A stretch of 64,000 bases of DNA from JALOAT01 sp050179875 (GTDB lineage: Bacteria > Pseudomonadota > Gammaproteobacteria > Thiohalomonadales > Thiohalomonadaceae). The DNA is taken from assembly GCA_050179875.1 (NCBI GenBank), contig JBFXES010000001.1, positions 1-64,000 of the forward strand. Direction: 5' to 3'. Under the pieces are notes generated by a model. The model had not been told where the DNA came from, searched no databases, and worked only from the letters and a program-made list of their open reading frames with translations. Of this stretch, positions 40,184-49,179 are shown one piece after another; the stretch's first letter is position 1; the number at the start of each line of letters is the position of its first letter. The translations under genes and the position numbers were made by a program.

Positions 40184-40621
40184 CGCCGCTGCACCTTTGC
40201 AAAGGAGTTGCTGGCAATTATCGGCGAGCACTTCCGAAAAGGTCAAAAAGCCTTGGAAATGCGGCAATTTCCACACGTTGCGCATGGGAGTGCGCTTGAC
40301 GCAGTGCGGGCCGTGACTACGCTCAAGGCGTTTACCATCCTAACCATTCGCCTTCGTCATCCCGTGCACGGTTCCCACGAACGGGCGTAAGACTGCTTCA
40401 GCCGGTGCTTCGGTGACGGGAAGGCCGACGGACGTAACCGCCACCGGAGTGCCGCGTTGGTCACGAGCAAGATGTCCTCGCGCCCACACTATCGCCTGTC
40501 CATCCACGCGGTACGGATGCGCGGATCAATCCGTTGCCGGCCGACAAACCCGCGTCTCCCCGCGTGCGTTGACCGGGGCGCACCCCTCCTGAATAATCCC
40601 GCAACACCTCAGGGTCTCTCC
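40184..40621. other. Intergenic region without a supported gene
   Basis: About 440 bases between two divergent genes. Frames crossing it on either strand are short and lack ribosome-binding sites. No repeat or strong hairpin was found. It should contain the promoters of the DUF2384 gene and the thioredoxin-like gene. Confidence 0.5.
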
Positions 40622-40966
40622 ATGGTTACAGCGCTGGACACTCCCACCGCCTACGACGCATTCGTCCGCGCGCACCCCGCTGCGGCGGGCTATTTCGGCA
40701 GCGCGGAATGCGGCGTGTGCGCGGCGCTGTGGCCCAAGCTGCTGGCCGTGCTCTCGGCCCGTTTTCCCCGGATCGCCGTCGCGCGCGTGGAAACCGGCGC
40801 CACACCGGCGCTCGCCGCGGCGCATGGGGTGTTTACGGTGCCCGTCGTCGTGGTGTGTTTCGAGGGCCGCGAGTGGGTGCGCAAGGCAGGGGCCTTCTCG
40901 CCGGCCGAACTGGAGCGCGATATCGCCCGTCCTTACGCGCTGCTGTTCGGCGAGGGCGCGCCATGA
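40622..40966 (+). CDS. Thioredoxin-like protein with CGVC motif
   Basis: A 114-residue thioredoxin-fold protein. The active-site position carries SAECGVCAALWPKL (Cys-Gly-Val-Cys), and the cis-Pro strand is VFTVPVVVVCFEGREWVRKA, with an additional Cys after the cis-Pro. There is no signal peptide, so it is cytoplasmic. It overlaps the L,D-transpeptidase gene by 4 bases, which is unusual pairing for a cytoplasmic redox protein. Confidence 0.8.
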   Translation: MVTALDTPTAYDAFVRAHPAAAGYFGSAECGVCAALWPKLLAVLSARFPRIAVARVETGATPALAAAHGVFTVPVVVVCFEGREWVRKAGAFSPAELERDIARPYALLFGEGAP

Positions 40967-42632
40967 GGCAACTGGCGCTTCGACTGGCTGCGCTGGCCAT
41001 GGCGGGACTGTTGTGCGCGGCGCCTGCCGCCGCGGGCGTGCGCTGGCCCGCCGATGCGCGCACCTTGGGTGAAGTGAGCGATCTGTTGCGACACCTGGTC
41101 GCGGTGGCGCCGACGGCAGGCGTCAACGGCGAGACGGTGCACAGCACGGCGGATCTGCAGCGCTTCTATCGCATGCGTGATTACGCGCCGGCTTGGATCG
41201 AGGAAGCGGGCGTGACCTTGCAGACGGCGGACGTGCTCGAACGTCTGCGCCGCGCGTGGATAGAAGGTCTGAATCCGGCGCGCTATCACCCCGACGCCAT
41301 CGAGGCCCTGGTGAGCGGCGCCGAAGACGTGGTGCAGCTGGCGCAACTGGATCTGCTGCTTTCCGACGCATTCCTGAGTTACGCCCGCGATGTGCGCGAA
41401 GGCCGCGTGCCGCCCCAGGACGTGGACCCGGCCTGGCGCATCCCCATGGAGCCTTTCGATTATCCGCAGGCGCTGGCGGATGCGCTCCCATCGCGCAGCG
41501 CCGCCGCCGTGCTGGAGTCCATGGCGCCCGAACACGAAGGCTATCGCCGCTTGCGCGTGGCGCTCGCCCGCTATCACGCGGTGGAACGGCGCGGCGGCTG
41601 GCCCGTGCTGCTCGCAGGCAATAAGCCGCTGAAGCTGGGCATGCGCGACCCGCGCGTGCCGGTGTTGCGCACGCGCTTCATCATGGCCGGCCTGCTGCGT
41701 GACCTGCCCGTGGCCGACGAACTCCTGTTCGACGAGGAACTTGAAAAGACCGTGCGGCATTTTCAGCAACTGCACGGACTGGAGCCGGACGGGGTGATCG
41801 GCGAAGGGACGCGCGCCGTGTTGAACGTGCCGGTGCGGGAACGCATCCGCAGCATCGTGCTCAACATGGAGCGCTGGCGGTGGTTGCCGCGCCGGCTGCC
41901 TGCCCGTTACGCGATGGTGAACATGGCGGGCTTCGAACTGGCGCTTTACGACGGGGCTTGCCCATCCGCGAAATGCGCGTGATCATCGGCCGCGACCAGC
42001 GCCAGACGCCGGCGCTCGCCACGCACGTCACCTCGGTGGTGTTCAATCCCTACTGGTACGTGCCCGAGACCGTGCTGCACGAGGACCTGCTTCCCGCCAT
42101 CGCGGCGGAACCCGACCTGCTCAATCGCCTGCAACTGAAGGTGTTCAGCGATCTGCGGGGGCAAGGCAAGGAAGTGGATGCGGCCACCATCGACTGGACG
42201 CGTTATGCCTCACAGCGCTTTCCCTATACGCTGCGCCAGGAGCCGGGTCCGCACAACGCCCTGGGACGTTTCAAGTTCATACTCGCGGACACGCCGGCCA
42301 TCTACCTGCACGACACGTCGAACCATCGTCTGTTCCGCAGCCGCAGCCTCGCGCTGAGCTCGGGTTGTATTCGTGTGGAGGATCCGGACGGCCTGGCCAT
42401 GTTCCTCCTGGGCGGGCAGTGGCAGGCGCAGAACCTGGCGGAAAAAGCGTCAGCACGCCGCCCGCACCAGGTGCAACTGGCGGACCCGCTGCCCATCTAC
42501 CTGCTGTACTTCACGGCCTGGGTGAACGAACTCAACGAACTGCATTTCCGTGACGACATCTACGACCGGGACGGCTTGCTCCATGCGCTGCTCGCGTCGG
42601 GCAACGGGCCCGTGGCGCAGGTCGGGCCGTGA
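40963..42632 (+). pseudogene. YcbB-type L,D-transpeptidase gene with a frameshift
   Basis: Two frames join into a YcbB/LdtD-like protein of about 556 residues. The first (40963-41982) gives a signal peptide, the N-terminal domain, a peptidoglycan-binding helix set (LEKTVRHFQQLHGLEPDGVI) and the start of the catalytic domain up to MAGFELALYDG. The second continues with LPIREMRVIIGRDQRQTP, and holds YLHDTSNHRLF and the catalytic Cys in LSSGCIRVEDP. The break is at about 41953-41962 in GACGGGGCTTGCC; one more base would restore DGxLPIREMRV. A G-run makes a sequencing or assembly error as likely as a true mutation. The start overlaps the thioredoxin-like stop. Confidence 0.8.
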
Positions 42633-42744
42633 AATGAAATGCCTTCGTACTCCGGCAGTGGAATCAGAAAAGTCCTACTGACACGCGGATCGATGTGGGG
42701 CACAGTAGGCCGCGAGGATAACCAATAAAGCCAAGGATGGTTCC

Positions 42745-42921
42745 ATGCCCACACCTTCGAAGGCTCAGCTGCTGAACGAAATCGCCCACTATCAGGCGCA
42801 ACTCGCCAAGCTGCCTCTCCACAGCAACGACCCGGACGACCTGATCGCCCGCGAAATCTACGAAACCCTCCTGCAAAACCGGCGCGAAGACCTGGAGCGG
42901 GTGGAACAACAACGGTCGTGA
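42745..42921 (+). CDS. 58-residue helical protein
   Basis: A small hydrophilic protein predicted as two helices (SKAQLLNEIAHYQAQLAKLP and PDDLIAREIYETLLQNRRED). Too short for confident family assignment. Support: AAGGATGG upstream of the ATG, and an intrinsic terminator 22 bases after the stop, giving a self-contained unit. Confidence 0.6.
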   Translation: MPTPSKAQLLNEIAHYQAQLAKLPLHSNDPDDLIAREIYETLLQNRREDLERVEQQRS

Positions 42922-42943
42922 GCTCTCCTCGTCGTCTCTCCAA

Positions 42944-42966
42944 AACGCCCTTCGGGGCGTTTTTTT
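42944..42966 (+). terminator. Rho-independent terminator
   Basis: Stem ACGCCC/GGGCGT with a TTCG-type loop (42944-42961) followed by a T-run to 42966, ending the 58-residue gene. Confidence 0.92.
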
Positions 42967-43097
42967 GCGCCGTCGCCTCTTGCGCGCCGCTGCCCGATGC
43001 GTGGCAAACCCATGAATTTCCTCGGGTTGACAAGGCCGAGCAAAACACTAAGTTAAAGGCCGTCTATGGTTGTCAGGTTTCAACGCGGAGACGTGCA

Positions 43098-43298
43098 ATG
43101 GACAACACCTACTATCAGATGCTCGACACCATGCAGAAGGCCGGGGTGGATTGGCAGTACATCGACGGCTGGGCTTGCGGCTATCTGCACAATCCCCCGC
43201 GCGGTCCCCAATTCGTCACCGAAGGCTACGAAGCAGGGTACGAAGACGGCCGCAACGGCAAACTCGACGGCTACACGGACTGGCGCAAGACGGGCTGA
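43098..43298 (+). CDS. 66-residue protein of unknown function
   Basis: A small soluble protein rich in Tyr, Gly and Asp (YYQMLDTMQKAGVDWQYIDG at the start, EGYEAGYEDGRNGKLDGYTD near the end). The Gly/Asp/Tyr-rich segment ending in DWRKTG recalls small conserved proteins of sulfur bacteria, but I do not recognise it. The ATG at 43098 has a modest GCGGAG site upstream. Confidence 0.6.
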   Translation: MDNTYYQMLDTMQKAGVDWQYIDGWACGYLHNPPRGPQFVTEGYEAGYEDGRNGKLDGYTDWRKTG

Positions 43299-43557
43299 AG
43301 TAACGAACGGATTCGTCATCCGCCCTCGTTGTATCAGGAGCCCGTTACGGGCTCCCCGCTTGACCGGGTGGTCGCACTCGACGACACTCTCGCCCATGGT
43401 GACGAAACGTTTTGTGGTACGACCCTGCGCAATGCGCGCCGTATGGCCGCGCATCGTCAGGCTGCGTGCCCCGGGTCGTCCCTAGTCAGTCTTCTTTCAG
43501 GAACACTCGAAAGGCCGCAGTGCAAGCTGCGGCCTTTTTCGTTTCAGGGAGTGCGGA
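43299..43557 (+). other. Intergenic region, candidate small RNA with terminator
   Basis: No gene was found in this stretch. It contains a strong hairpin at 43337-43355 (GGAGCCCG/CGGGCTCC) and, 150 bases on, an intrinsic terminator at 43510-43539 (11-bp stem 43510-43520/43527-43537 with a T-tail) that is far from the upstream stop codon at 43298. Either the terminator belongs to a long 3' untranslated region or it ends an independent RNA of roughly 200 nt. Confidence 0.4.
43510..43539 (+). terminator. Rho-independent terminator
   Basis: AAAGGCCGCAG/CTGCGGCCTTT stem with a 6-base loop and five T residues; it precedes the transporter start by 19 bases. Confidence 0.9.
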
Positions 43558-44496
43558 ATGTACGTGCCTGCCGCCTATCTGGGCGTCATCCTCATCTGGT
43601 CGACCACGCCACTCGCCATCAAGTGGAGCGCGATGGACGCCGGTTTCATTTTCGGCGTGACCGCGCGCATGGTCATCGGCGCAGTGCTCTGCTTCGTCAT
43701 GCTGCGCCTGCTGCGCGTGGAATTTCCGTGGGGACGGGAGGCGGTACGCGCCTACGCCGCCGCGGCCCTGGGCGTATTCGGTTCCATGATGTGCACCTAC
43801 TGGGGGGCGCAGTTCATCCCCTCGGGCTTCATTTCCGTGCTTTTCGGCCTGACGCCGTTCGCCACGGGCGTCATGGCGACCCTGTGGCTGGGCGACCCCT
43901 TCCCTTCGCCCGCGCGTCTCGCCGGCATCGGTCTCGGCATGCTGGGCCTGTGTTTCGTCTTCGGCGCCGGGCTGCGCCTGGAAGGTCAGGCCTGGTTGGG
44001 CGTCGCCGCGGTGCTGACGGCCTCGCTGTTGCATTCGGCCAGCGCGGTCGGCATCAAGCGTGCCGGTGCGCAACTTCATCCCGTGGCCCTCAATGCGGGG
44101 GCGCTGAGCATCGCCGTGCCGCTGTACGTCCTGACCTGGCTCGCGTTCGAGCGGCAATGGCCTGCGGAACTCTCCGCGCGGGCGCTGGGCGCCATCGCCT
44201 ATCTGGGCGTGCTGGGCACCGCGCTCGGCTTCGTGTTGTATTTCTACGTGCTGAAGCACCTGAGCGCGGGCGTGATTGCCCTGATTACCCTGATATCGCC
44301 GGTGCTGGCCTTGTTGATCGGCAGCTGGCTCAACGACGAGGCCGTGGGCGCCATGGTGTGGGCGGGCACGGCATGCATCGTGGCCGGCCTGCTGCTTTAT
44401 CAATTCGGTGGGCGACGTTTACGCCTGCGCCACTGGCAATTCCCGGCCGGCAGACGCAAGAGTGCGTCTGCGGGCGGGAAGGTGATGCAGGAATAG
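43558..44496 (+). CDS. DMT-superfamily (EamA) transporter
   Basis: A 312-residue inner-membrane protein with ten hydrophobic helices in two EamA repeats (about residues 3-140 and 150-290). The opening AYLGVILIWSTTPLAIKWS and the second-repeat end TLISPVLALLIGSWLNDEAV are typical of drug/metabolite transporters. Substrate not inferable. It begins just after a terminator, so it has its own promoter or depends on read-through. Confidence 0.9.
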   Translation: MYVPAAYLGVILIWSTTPLAIKWSAMDAGFIFGVTARMVIGAVLCFVMLRLLRVEFPWGREAVRAYAAAALGVFGSMMCTYWGAQFIPSGFISVLFGLTPFATGVMATLWLGDPFPSPARLAGIGLGMLGLCFVFGAGLRLEGQAWLGVAAVLTASLLHSASAVGIKRAGAQLHPVALNAGALSIAVPLYVLTWLAFERQWPAELSARALGAIAYLGVLGTALGFVLYFYVLKHLSAGVIALITLISPVLALLIGSWLNDEAVGAMVWAGTACIVAGLLLYQFGGRRLRLRHWQFPAGRRKSASAGGKVMQE

Positions 44497-44502
44497 GCGC
44501 CC

Positions 44503-45279
44503 TCAGCGCGGCAGCCTGTCCAGCCAGTCGGCCACCACCTCTACCAGCGCGTCGCCATGCCGGCGCGCGTAATGGTCGGCGCCGGCGAGGACGTGCTGGC
44601 GTGAATAGGCGTTGCCGGCCTTGAGGATGGCTTCACGACGCTGCGCGGCGCCCGCCTTCACGGAGGGGTAGTCGTCGCTGCCAAGGATGTCGAGCACCGG
44701 GATGCGCAGGCGATCGAGCGGGAAGGGGCGGGGCATGGGCTGGCCGGCGTCGGTCGCGCCCATGCCGACGCCCACGAAGGCGCGGATGTGCGTCTCCCGG
44801 CCCTCGCCTTCCAGCCAGTGCATGGCCATGTGCACGCCGCAACTGTGCGCGACGATGACGGGCTTTGGAAAACCGGCCTGGGCCAGGTGGGCGAGCGCGG
44901 CCTCGATGCGGGGCGCGGCTTCGGGCAGCACGGGCAGGTAATCGTAGTAACTGGCGTCCTTCTCCAGCACCGGTAACTGGATGGCAAGGGTGTACCAGCC
45001 CTGGCGCGCCAGCCCGGTGCGCAGCGGATACACCACCGTTTCCCAGTCCGGATGCAGGCCGCGGCCGTGCAGGATCAGCGCCGCGCCTCGTGCGGGCGCG
45101 CCTTCAGGCGGCATGGCGATGGCGAAGAAACGGTGCCCTTCCGCCTCCAGGTGAATGACCTCGCCGTCCATGACCGCGTCCGCGACCTGCTCGGAGATGC
45201 GTGCTTCGCGTTCCAGATCGGCGGCGTGCGCGCCCCAGATCGCCGTCATCATCGACAGCGCGACGACAGTTTTTTTCAT
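44503..45279 (-). CDS. DUF3530 family alpha/beta-hydrolase-like exported protein
   Basis: A 258-residue protein with a signal peptide (KKTVVALSMMTAIWGAHA) and an alpha/beta-hydrolase-like domain. GAALILHGRGLHPDWETVVY is the oxyanion-region strand-loop of DUF3530 proteins; the nucleophile-elbow position reads VIVAHSCGVHMAM with Ser, and GADHYARRHGD near the end supplies a His. Function unknown. GGGGGAG precedes the ATG. It is convergent with the transporter and follows the RMD1-like gene on the same strand. Confidence 0.85.
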   Translation of the reverse strand: MKKTVVALSMMTAIWGAHAADLEREARISEQVADAVMDGEVIHLEAEGHRFFAIAMPPEGAPARGAALILHGRGLHPDWETVVYPLRTGLARQGWYTLAIQLPVLEKDASYYDYLPVLPEAAPRIEAALAHLAQAGFPKPVIVAHSCGVHMAMHWLEGEGRETHIRAFVGVGMGATDAGQPMPRPFPLDRLRIPVLDILGSDDYPSVKAGAAQRREAILKAGNAYSRQHVLAGADHYARRHGDALVEVVADWLDRLPR

Positions 45280-45302
45280 GATGTCTCCCCCAATTCCCGT
45301 TC

Positions 45303-46085
45303 TCACCCGACGATGAACATCTCGTAGGTGGTCAGCATGATCTCTATCACGATGAGCAGCACGATATACCATTCCACGCGCAGGCTGCGCTTGCTTTGCA
45401 GCAGGTCGAGAAGGGTTTCGGCCGTGCGCGCGATGAGGGTGAGCTTGGCTTCGAGGGCGGCTTGGCGATCCGCGAGCTCGAATTCGTTGCTCAGGCGGTA
45501 ATAGAGCCGCTCCAACTCGGGGTGCTCCCACAGCAACTCCGGCTTTTCCAGCACCGCCACGCGTCCCACGGTGCGGTGCTGCGTGAGCAGGCTGCCGCCG
45601 ATGTACTGCACCAGGGATTTGGCCTCGCGGCGCGAGGTGCCCTTCTTTCGCAGCCGCTGCGCCAGCGGCTCGATGCGATCGAATACCTGGGATACGTCGG
45701 TTTCGCAATAGGACAGCACCGAGCTCTTGGCCAGCACGTCGGCGATCACCTGCATGCGCTCGACGGAAAGAGCCGCGAGGGTGATGACGCCTTCCTCCAC
45801 GCCTTCCCGGTTGCCGGCGCGTGCCTGGAGCAGGGCCTCCTCCAGCTCGGGCCTGTCGAAAGGCGCACTGATGAGCGGTTGCAGGCGTGCGAGGAAGCGG
45901 CGCTCCTCGTCGGCATCGACGCCGAACAGCACCACGGTGCCGTAGCGGAACAACACCGCATGTCCCGAGCCCACGCACAGCACCAGGGGGGAGCGCGCCA
46001 GCGCACCGGCGGTGTCGAGGGTGCGCAGGTCGAGGCGCTCGCCCAGGTACAGCGCACGCACCGGTGAAGGGCTGCCCGGGGCCAT
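45303..46085 (-). CDS. RMD1/Sif2-family (DUF155) membrane protein
   Basis: A 260-residue protein of the DUF155 family (yeast Rmd1/Rmd8, archaeal and bacterial homologues). Conserved-looking blocks: LSVERMQVIADVLAKSSVLS, LVQYIGGSLLTQHRTVGR, ELERLYYRLSNEFELADRQA, and a C-terminal helix VEWYIVLLIVIEIMLTTYEM typical of the family. Probably a tail-anchored inner-membrane protein; role unknown. The start lacks a clear ribosome-binding site. It ends 23 bases before the DUF3530 start, so the two share an operon. Confidence 0.85.
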   Translation of the reverse strand: MAPGSPSPVRALYLGERLDLRTLDTAGALARSPLVLCVGSGHAVLFRYGTVVLFGVDADEERRFLARLQPLISAPFDRPELEEALLQARAGNREGVEEGVITLAALSVERMQVIADVLAKSSVLSYCETDVSQVFDRIEPLAQRLRKKGTSRREAKSLVQYIGGSLLTQHRTVGRVAVLEKPELLWEHPELERLYYRLSNEFELADRQAALEAKLTLIARTAETLLDLLQSKRSLRVEWYIVLLIVIEIMLTTYEMFIVG

Positions 46086-46154
46086 GTCGTTTATAGTTTC
46101 CCGTGGGGCGGCACCTCGCAGGGGCCGCCGATCATCGGCGAGGAGGTGACGCTC

Positions 46155-46604
46155 ATGTCCGTAGGCCAGTTTTGCAACCGAGAGGTGATCGTTGCCCGGC
46201 GCAGCGACCCCGTGCCCGATCTGGCGCGGCTCATGCGGGAGTACCACGTGGGCGATCTGGTCGTGGTGGAAAGCATAGACGCGCCGGTGCCGGTCGGCAT
46301 GGTGACGGATCGCGACCTGGTGGTGGAAGTGCTTGCTGCCGACATCGAACCCGCCTCGCTCACGGCGGGCGACATCATGAGCTACGACCTGCTCGTCGCC
46401 CGCGAAGGCGACAGCCTGTGCGATACGCTGAAACGCATGCGCGCGCGCGGCGTGCGACGGGTCCCCGTGGTGGATGACCAGCATGGGCGCCTGGTCGGCA
46501 TCATCACCGTGGACGACGTGCTGGAGGTGCTCGCCGATGAATTGTCCGCCCTGGCGCGCATCCCCGAGCGGGAGCGGGTGCACGAACAGGAAGCCCGTCC
46601 ATGA
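46155..46604 (+). CDS. Protein with two CBS domains
   Basis: A 149-residue protein made of a CBS pair (about residues 5-60 and 75-130), binding adenosyl nucleotides in known cases. Typical segments are VGDLVVVESIDAPVPVGMVT followed by DRDLVVEVL, and RRVPVVDDQHGRLVGIITVD followed by DVLEVLADEL. Stand-alone CBS pairs regulate partners; no partner is evident. ATG 46155 is preferred over GTG 46146 because AGGAGGTG then lies at ideal spacing. Confidence 0.9.
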   Translation: MSVGQFCNREVIVARRSDPVPDLARLMREYHVGDLVVVESIDAPVPVGMVTDRDLVVEVLAADIEPASLTAGDIMSYDLLVAREGDSLCDTLKRMRARGVRRVPVVDDQHGRLVGIITVDDVLEVLADELSALARIPERERVHEQEARP

Positions 46605-46629
46605 AAAAAGGGGGCCGCGGGGCCCCCTT
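46604..46629 (-). terminator. Rho-independent terminator of the haem-domain gene
   Basis: A 9-bp stem (46608-46616 with 46621-46629, GGGGGCC) is flanked on the left by six A residues, the U-tract of the minus-strand transcript. It also lies directly after the CBS stop codon and may serve both genes. Confidence 0.85.
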
Positions 46630-46651
46630 GCCGTTCGGGTGCGAGCGGTGA

Positions 46652-47209
46652 CTACATCGGCTGGGTGATGGTGAACGCGCCGCGGATGTCGCCCGCCTGG
46701 AAACCGCGCGCCTGATCGGTCGGGTAGAGCCCGTCGAGCTTCGCCTTGACCGGCTCGGCGATGTCCGCGCCGTGGCACTTGAGGCAGGCCTCGCCCGTCG
46801 GGATGGCCTTCATGAAGCGGAATACCCGCTTGCCGTCCTGCTCCACCACTTCGGCGAAGTCCAGGCCATCCACGGCTTCGCCCTTGGCCTTGCGTTCCTC
46901 GAAGGACCTGAGGACCTTGGTCTCCCATGCGTCGGGGGCGTTCTTCGGGTTGCGCACCTTCAGCGAGGTGCGCGCCACGCGCCAGCCCGTCTTCTCGGAC
47001 TGAAGGTGGGCAATGTGGGGCGCCATGTTGCTGCATACATCGATGGCCTGCCCGGGCCCGCCTTCCTGCATGGCGCTTTCCAGCTCGGCCTTGAGATTGC
47101 CGGCGAATTCCTTGATGACGGCGGCACTGGCCTGCTTGCGGTCCTGCAGATCATCGGCCTGCGCGGCAAAGGGAATGCACACGGCGAAAATGGCAAACAG
47201 CTTTTTCAT
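46652..47209 (-). CDS. Tll0287-like (DUF3365) c-type haem protein
   Basis: A 185-residue periplasmic protein with a signal peptide (KKLFAIFAVCIPFAAQA) and a DUF3365/Tll0287-like domain. A single CxxCH haem-c site, CLKCHG, lies near residue 153, after FRFMKAIPTGEA. The domain has a PAS-like fold and may sense redox state or small ligands. It is a stand-alone domain here, not fused to a kinase. AAGGAACCC precedes ATG 47209. Confidence 0.9.
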   Translation of the reverse strand: MKKLFAIFAVCIPFAAQADDLQDRKQASAAVIKEFAGNLKAELESAMQEGGPGQAIDVCSNMAPHIAHLQSEKTGWRVARTSLKVRNPKNAPDAWETKVLRSFEERKAKGEAVDGLDFAEVVEQDGKRVFRFMKAIPTGEACLKCHGADIAEPVKAKLDGLYPTDQARGFQAGDIRGAFTITQPM

Positions 47210-47435
47210 TTCGGGTTCCTTCTCGATGGTCACGTGGTAAAGCCGCGGACGATAGGCTCCGTCCTTTGGCCCGTCTGTAACTTTAGTCACCGGCGCGGCG
47301 CCGGCCGGAGCGGAGGAAAAAAGGGAGAACCGTGTCACGAAGGGCCCGCGAGGCCGGGCTGTCACGGGATGTATCGCCGGGCACTTGCCGGTATGATTCC
47401 ACCGTTCCGTCATTTACAAGAACCACAGGTGAACC

Positions 47436-47987
47436 ATGACAAGTACGTGCCGATCCGCGGCAGCCGTGCTGCTTGCCCTCGCGAGCGCCAGTGCCCTTGC
47501 GGACTCCCTCGACCTCAACCTGCATGACGAGGCCCTGCGGGCGACCTTCGCCCATGTCGTCCGGCCCGGCATGGAGTGGGACGTGGGTCATTACTACAAC
47601 GAGGACGACGTGACCGTGACGCACCTGGGCATGCACGTGTCCGGCGAAAACTGGAGCAAGGCAGGCACCTTCGACATCGGCCTGGGGGGCCGTTTGCTGC
47701 TGGTGCGCTCCGACGACGAGGATGCCAGTGCGCTCGCCTTCGGCGCCCGGGTGCGCTTCTCGCCGGCCCACCGCGTGGGCATCGGCGGTGAACTCTACTA
47801 CGCGCCCGACATCACTACCTTCGACGAGGCGACGCGCTACACCGAGGTCACGCTGCGGGCCGACTATCAGTTGCTGCCGCAGGCCTTCCTGTATGGGGGA
47901 TATCGCCTCATCGAAATGGATTTCGAAGACGTGGACGACGTGGAGATCGACGACAGCGTCCACCTGGGCATGAAGCTGCTCTGGTGA
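47436..47987 (+). CDS. YfaZ-family outer-membrane protein
   Basis: A 183-residue protein with a signal peptide (AAAVLLALASASALA) and a small beta-barrel of the YfaZ type, made of alternating strands such as WDVGHYYNEDDVTVTHLGMH, GGRLLLV, ALAFGARVRFSP and a C-terminal aromatic end (MKLLW), the usual signal for outer-membrane assembly. Function unknown. Confidence 0.85.
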   Translation: MTSTCRSAAAVLLALASASALADSLDLNLHDEALRATFAHVVRPGMEWDVGHYYNEDDVTVTHLGMHVSGENWSKAGTFDIGLGGRLLLVRSDDEDASALAFGARVRFSPAHRVGIGGELYYAPDITTFDEATRYTEVTLRADYQLLPQAFLYGGYRLIEMDFEDVDDVEIDDSVHLGMKLLW

Positions 47988-47992
47988 AAAAA

Positions 47993-48020
47993 AAAGGCCG
48001 GGAAAACCCGGCCTTTTTTT
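47993..48020. terminator. Bidirectional rho-independent terminator
   Basis: Stem AAAGGCCGGG/CCCGGCCTTT (47993-48002/48007-48016) with A-run on the left and T-run on the right, serving both the YfaZ gene (plus) and the HU-like gene (minus). Confidence 0.95.
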
Positions 48021-48035
48021 TGCTCCTGCGGAGAC

Positions 48036-48470
48036 TTACTTGTTCGCGCTGTCCTTGAGGCTCTTCAGCGCGCTGACCTTCACCACCTCACGGGCGGGCT
48101 TGGCCTTGACCGTGATTTCCTGGCCGGTGAAGGGCGAAATCATCTTGCGGGCCTTGGTGGCGGGCTTGCGCACGCGGCGGATCTTCACGCCGACTTCGGG
48201 AACGCTGAACTCGCCCGAACCCTTCTTCTTCATGTGACGCTGCACCAGGTTGCCCAGGGAGGCGAATACGGCGACAACGTCCTTGCGGGCCAGGCCGGTC
48301 TCTTCCGCGATGGTGGAGAGGATCTGGCTCTTGGTCTGCTTCTCGGTGATGGGGGTGGTCTTGGGGGCGACCGGAGCGGCCTTCTTTACGGCCTGCTTCG
48401 GAGCGGTCTTCTTGGCGGCTGCAGCGGGCTTCTTGGCGGCAGGTTTTTTCGCGGTCTTCTTAACGGCCAT
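48036..48470 (-). CDS. HU/IHF-family protein with histone H1-like Lys/Ala N-terminus
   Basis: A 144-residue nucleoid protein. The first 40 residues are a Lys/Ala/Pro tail (KKTAKKPAAKKPAAAAKKTA) like bacterial H1-type and AlgP tails; residues about 45-140 form an HU-like fold (KSQILSTIAEETGLARKDVV, then VGVKIRRVRKPATKARKMIS, PFTGQEITVKAKPAREVVKV). HU proteins bend and coat DNA; the tail probably raises affinity without specificity. GGGAGAAAC precedes ATG 48470. Confidence 0.9.
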   Translation of the reverse strand: MAVKKTAKKPAAKKPAAAAKKTAPKQAVKKAAPVAPKTTPITEKQTKSQILSTIAEETGLARKDVVAVFASLGNLVQRHMKKKGSGEFSVPEVGVKIRRVRKPATKARKMISPFTGQEITVKAKPAREVVKVSALKSLKDSANK

Positions 48471-48658
48471 CGATTGTTTCTCCCTATGTGTATTGTGTTC
48501 GCGCAGCACGACGTGGCGCGTCGGCGGCTAGATTGTGAAGACAGTTTTGGCAAAAGACAAGCGGCGATCCAGGCCCCAAACGCCCTTTTTTTCAGCAAAA
48601 ATGCACCTCGGGACGGGGCGGCGGCGCCCCGGTGCAAACCAGCGGGAGCGGGAAAGGC

Positions 48659-49066
48659 ATGATTGAGGAAGTGACGGTCAGGGTCAGCGGGCAGGGACTG
48701 CACGAGGTGACGGACGCAGTGCGGCGCGTGGTACGGTCCGCCAAGGTGGAGGAGGGCCTGTGCACGGTCTTCATCCGGCACACCTCGGCGAGCCTGCTGA
48801 TCCAGGAAAATGCAGATCCTTCGGCGCGCAGGGACCTGGAGGCATGGCTGAATCGCCTCGTCCCGGAACACGATCCGCTCTACACGCACACGCTGGAAGG
48901 GCCCGACGACATGCCGTCCCACATCAAGGCGGCGCTCACTGCCGCAAGCCTGTCCATCCCCGTGATGCGGGGCGAGCTGGCGCTCGGTACCTGGCAGGGC
49001 ATTTACCTGTGGGAGCACCGGCGGCACGCGGGCGTGCGACACCTGATCGTGCACGTCACCGGCTGA
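48659..49066 (+). CDS. YjbQ/UPF0047 family protein
   Basis: A 135-residue protein of the UPF0047 (YjbQ) family, for which thiamine-phosphate-synthase activity has been proposed. Signature: LCTVFIRHTSASLLIQENAD, DDMPSHIKAAL, LALGTWQGIYLWEHRRH. His residues in these segments form the metal/phosphate pocket. ATG 48659 has GGGAGCGGGAAAGG upstream. Confidence 0.93.
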   Translation: MIEEVTVRVSGQGLHEVTDAVRRVVRSAKVEEGLCTVFIRHTSASLLIQENADPSARRDLEAWLNRLVPEHDPLYTHTLEGPDDMPSHIKAALTAASLSIPVMRGELALGTWQGIYLWEHRRHAGVRHLIVHVTG

Positions 49067-49179
49067 ACGTTCTCCCCGCAGCCGAGGCCCTTCGAGGGGA
49101 GGAACAATCCGACAAGGCGGCAGCGACACGCGGTGGCACGCCGCCTTGCGGGCGGTCGGATCCAGACCACCGCTCGCCC

